This document shows, piece by piece, positions 54,033 through 54,993 of a DNA stretch of 54,993 bases; positions within the stretch are counted from its first letter, which is position 1; every line of letters starts with the position of its first letter. The notes beneath the pieces are model-generated. The model had not been told where the DNA came from. It searched no databases and was given only the letters and a program-made list of their open reading frames with translations. Source of the DNA: Actinomadura soli (lineage in GTDB: Bacteria; Actinomycetota; Actinomycetes; Streptosporangiales; Streptosporangiaceae); contig NZ_VCKW01000017.1 of the NCBI RefSeq assembly GCF_005889715.1, positions 1 through 54,993 on the forward strand, read 5' to 3'. A program made the translations under genes and the position numbers.

Positions 54033-54157
54033 GGCCTGCTCTTCGGCTCGGTGCTGGGAACGGGACCGCGAGGCCCCCCGGCCCCGGCTCGCACGGCCAG
54101 GAGACGGCCTCCCGGCCGCGGCCTGACCGCCTCGGGGCCGTCCACCAGGTTATGCCT

Positions 54158-54175
54158 TTGTGAATACGCGCACAA
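54158..54175. promoter_or_regulatory. imperfect Rex operator upstream of rex
   Basis: TTGTGAA-TACG-CGCACAA matches the Rex operator perfectly in the left arm and in 5 of 7 positions in the right arm. It lies 126 nt upstream of the rex GTG, in its promoter region. Autoregulation of rex-hem operons by Rex is known in streptomycetes. Confidence 0.75.
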
Positions 54176-54308
54176 AGTGACCCCCTCCGTAGCCCTGGGG
54201 GCGGCGCGGAGGGCCTCGGCCGCGAAGGGCCGTCCAGCAGGGGCTTCCGGCGCGGTCGCGCACCCGGACGCCAGCCGGATGTGACCGACCAGACACCCCG
54301 TGACCGGG

Positions 54309-54572
54309 TCAGGAGCCGCGCAGGGCGCCGATCGCCGCGCGGAGGCGGTCCTCGTCGACGCGCCAGAAGTCGTGCTGGACGCCGTTGATCAGCGTGACGG
54401 GGATCTGCTCCCAGTACTGCTCGGTGTCGCGTTCCGACTTCGTGATGTCGCGCTCCTCCCAGGGGACGTCCAGCTCGCGGGCGACCCGTTCGATCACCGC
54501 GCGGGCGTCGTCGCACAGATGGCAGCCGGGCTTGCCGAGCAGGGTGATCGTGACGTCGTCCACCGCGGTCAC
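54309..54572 (-). CDS. glutaredoxin-like thiol protein
   Basis: An 87-residue thioredoxin-fold protein with the active site GKPGCHLCDDA near residues 13-23, ERDITKSERD, and the cis-proline IPVTLINGVQHDFW. It corresponds to the DUF836/glutaredoxin-like family encoded upstream of hemA in mycobacteria (Rv0508-like). The GTG at 54572 overlaps the stop of the upstream gene by 4 nt. It probably reduces protein disulphides or mixed thiols; the partner is unknown. A gap of about 275 nt containing the rex promoter follows. Confidence 0.85.
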   Translation of the reverse strand: MTAVDDVTITLLGKPGCHLCDDARAVIERVARELDVPWEERDITKSERDTEQYWEQIPVTLINGVQHDFWRVDEDRLRAAIGALRGS

Positions 54573-54993
54573 CGTCCGGGGAACTCCGGCGCGGGCAGCG
54601 GCACCTTGGCCGGGCCGAGCCGCAGCTCGATCACGTTGGTGGCCAGCACATGGGTGCGGGACTCCGCCAGGAACCGCTGCAGGTGCGGCTGCTGCCGGTG
54701 CGCGGCGAACGCCGGCTCGTCGCGGAAGAGCTGGTAGAAGATCCGCTGCGTCGGGGCGCCCACCACCTCGTGGCAAGCGAAGATCACCGTGTCGGGCTCG
54801 GCGGCCAGCGCGGCCTTCACGAGGTCGGTGGCGAGCCGGTCGAAGGCGTCCTCACGGCCGTCCAGCAGCGTGTAGACGGTGATCTGGCCGCACGCGTCGG
54901 CCAGCCGGACGAGCCCCCACTGCAGCATGCTGACCATCGCGAACATGAACAGGTACGTCGGGATCGCGAACGCGACCCCGGCCTCCTTGAGGC
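54569..54993 (-). CDS. C-terminal part of an unidentified predicted membrane protein (5' end outside window)
   Basis: The frame is open to the window edge. It begins with hydrophobic sequence (VAFAIPTYLFMFAMVSMLQ) and continues into a soluble region: VYTLLDGREDAFDRLATDLV, then TVIFACHEVVGAPTQRIFYQLF and a C-terminal ELRLGPAKVPLPAPEF. The membrane part could belong to an APC-type permease, but I cannot confirm a family from this fragment. It is coupled to the glutaredoxin-like gene by a 4-nt overlap. Confidence 0.5.
   Translation of the reverse strand, partial: LKEAGVAFAIPTYLFMFAMVSMLQWGLVRLADACGQITVYTLLDGREDAFDRLATDLVKAALAAEPDTVIFACHEVVGAPTQRIFYQLFRDEPAFAAHRQQPHLQRFLAESRTHVLATNVIELRLGPAKVPLPAPEFPGR

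Overview
The window is high-GC DNA from an actinomycete. The gene content (XRE/DUF397 pair, conservon, BldC, MenJ, DUF4229, a rex-hemACDB block, System II cytochrome c maturation) points to Streptosporangiales, most likely a Thermomonosporaceae/Actinomadura-type organism. That placement is inference from gene content and synteny; no rRNA gene is present.

Layout. 1-3.2 kb is an accessory, partly decayed stretch. It holds a frame-disrupted PH-domain membrane protein, a two-and-a-half-repeat CRISPR remnant without cas genes, an XRE regulator with its DUF397 partner, and several small actinomycete-specific ORFs, some broken. 3.2-5.3 kb carries msrA, a RarD-type EamA transporter and a small exported protein. 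5.3-9.5 kb is a compact diterpenoid operon: cytochrome P450, class I terpene synthase and class II diterpene cyclase with a DxDTT motif. The three genes overlap by 4 nt each, and the operon has a clear promoter, a CRP/FNR-like palindrome and a terminator. 9.5-13.6 kb is a conservon (sensor kinase-like, roadblock, DUF742, Ras-like GTPase) behind its own promoter and a leader hairpin.

13.6-34.1 kb is a minus-strand respiratory block. In transcription order it holds a threonine dehydratase family gene, DUF4229, menG, menJ, the complete nuoABCDEFGHIJKLMN set for a 14-subunit NADH:menaquinone oxidoreductase, and a long-chain polyprenyl diphosphate synthase. 34.4-36.2 kb has bldC, an unknown small gene and an unusual HEVGH/EFFADAF metalloprotease-like gene.

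36.3-41.1 kb is a minus-strand cytochrome c maturation cluster: histidine phosphatase, resA, ccdA, resB, ccsA. It is separated from hemL by a LysR/EamA/DapA-family module (41.2-44.0 kb) that looks inserted. 45.4-47.8 kb holds a predicted pseudokinase with an extracellular domain and a Prim-Pol-like gene. 48.0-54.0 kb is rex, a tandem-repeat mini-ORF, hemA, hemC, cobA-hemD and hemB. A glutaredoxin-like gene and a cut-off membrane protein end the window.

How it fits together. NADH dehydrogenase, menaquinone tail synthesis, methylation and saturation, heme synthesis and cytochrome c maturation sit within about 40 kb. The NADH/NAD+-sensing repressor Rex is encoded here, and two Rex-operator sequences are visible. 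One is a perfect palindrome just upstream of menJ, hence of the menJ-nuo block. The other is imperfect and lies upstream of rex itself. The most unusual object is a 47-codon ORF made of two near-identical 18-residue repeats. It overlaps rex by ATGA and hemA by GTGA, so it fills the gap between them exactly. At the nucleotide level it also forms two very strong G/C hairpins.
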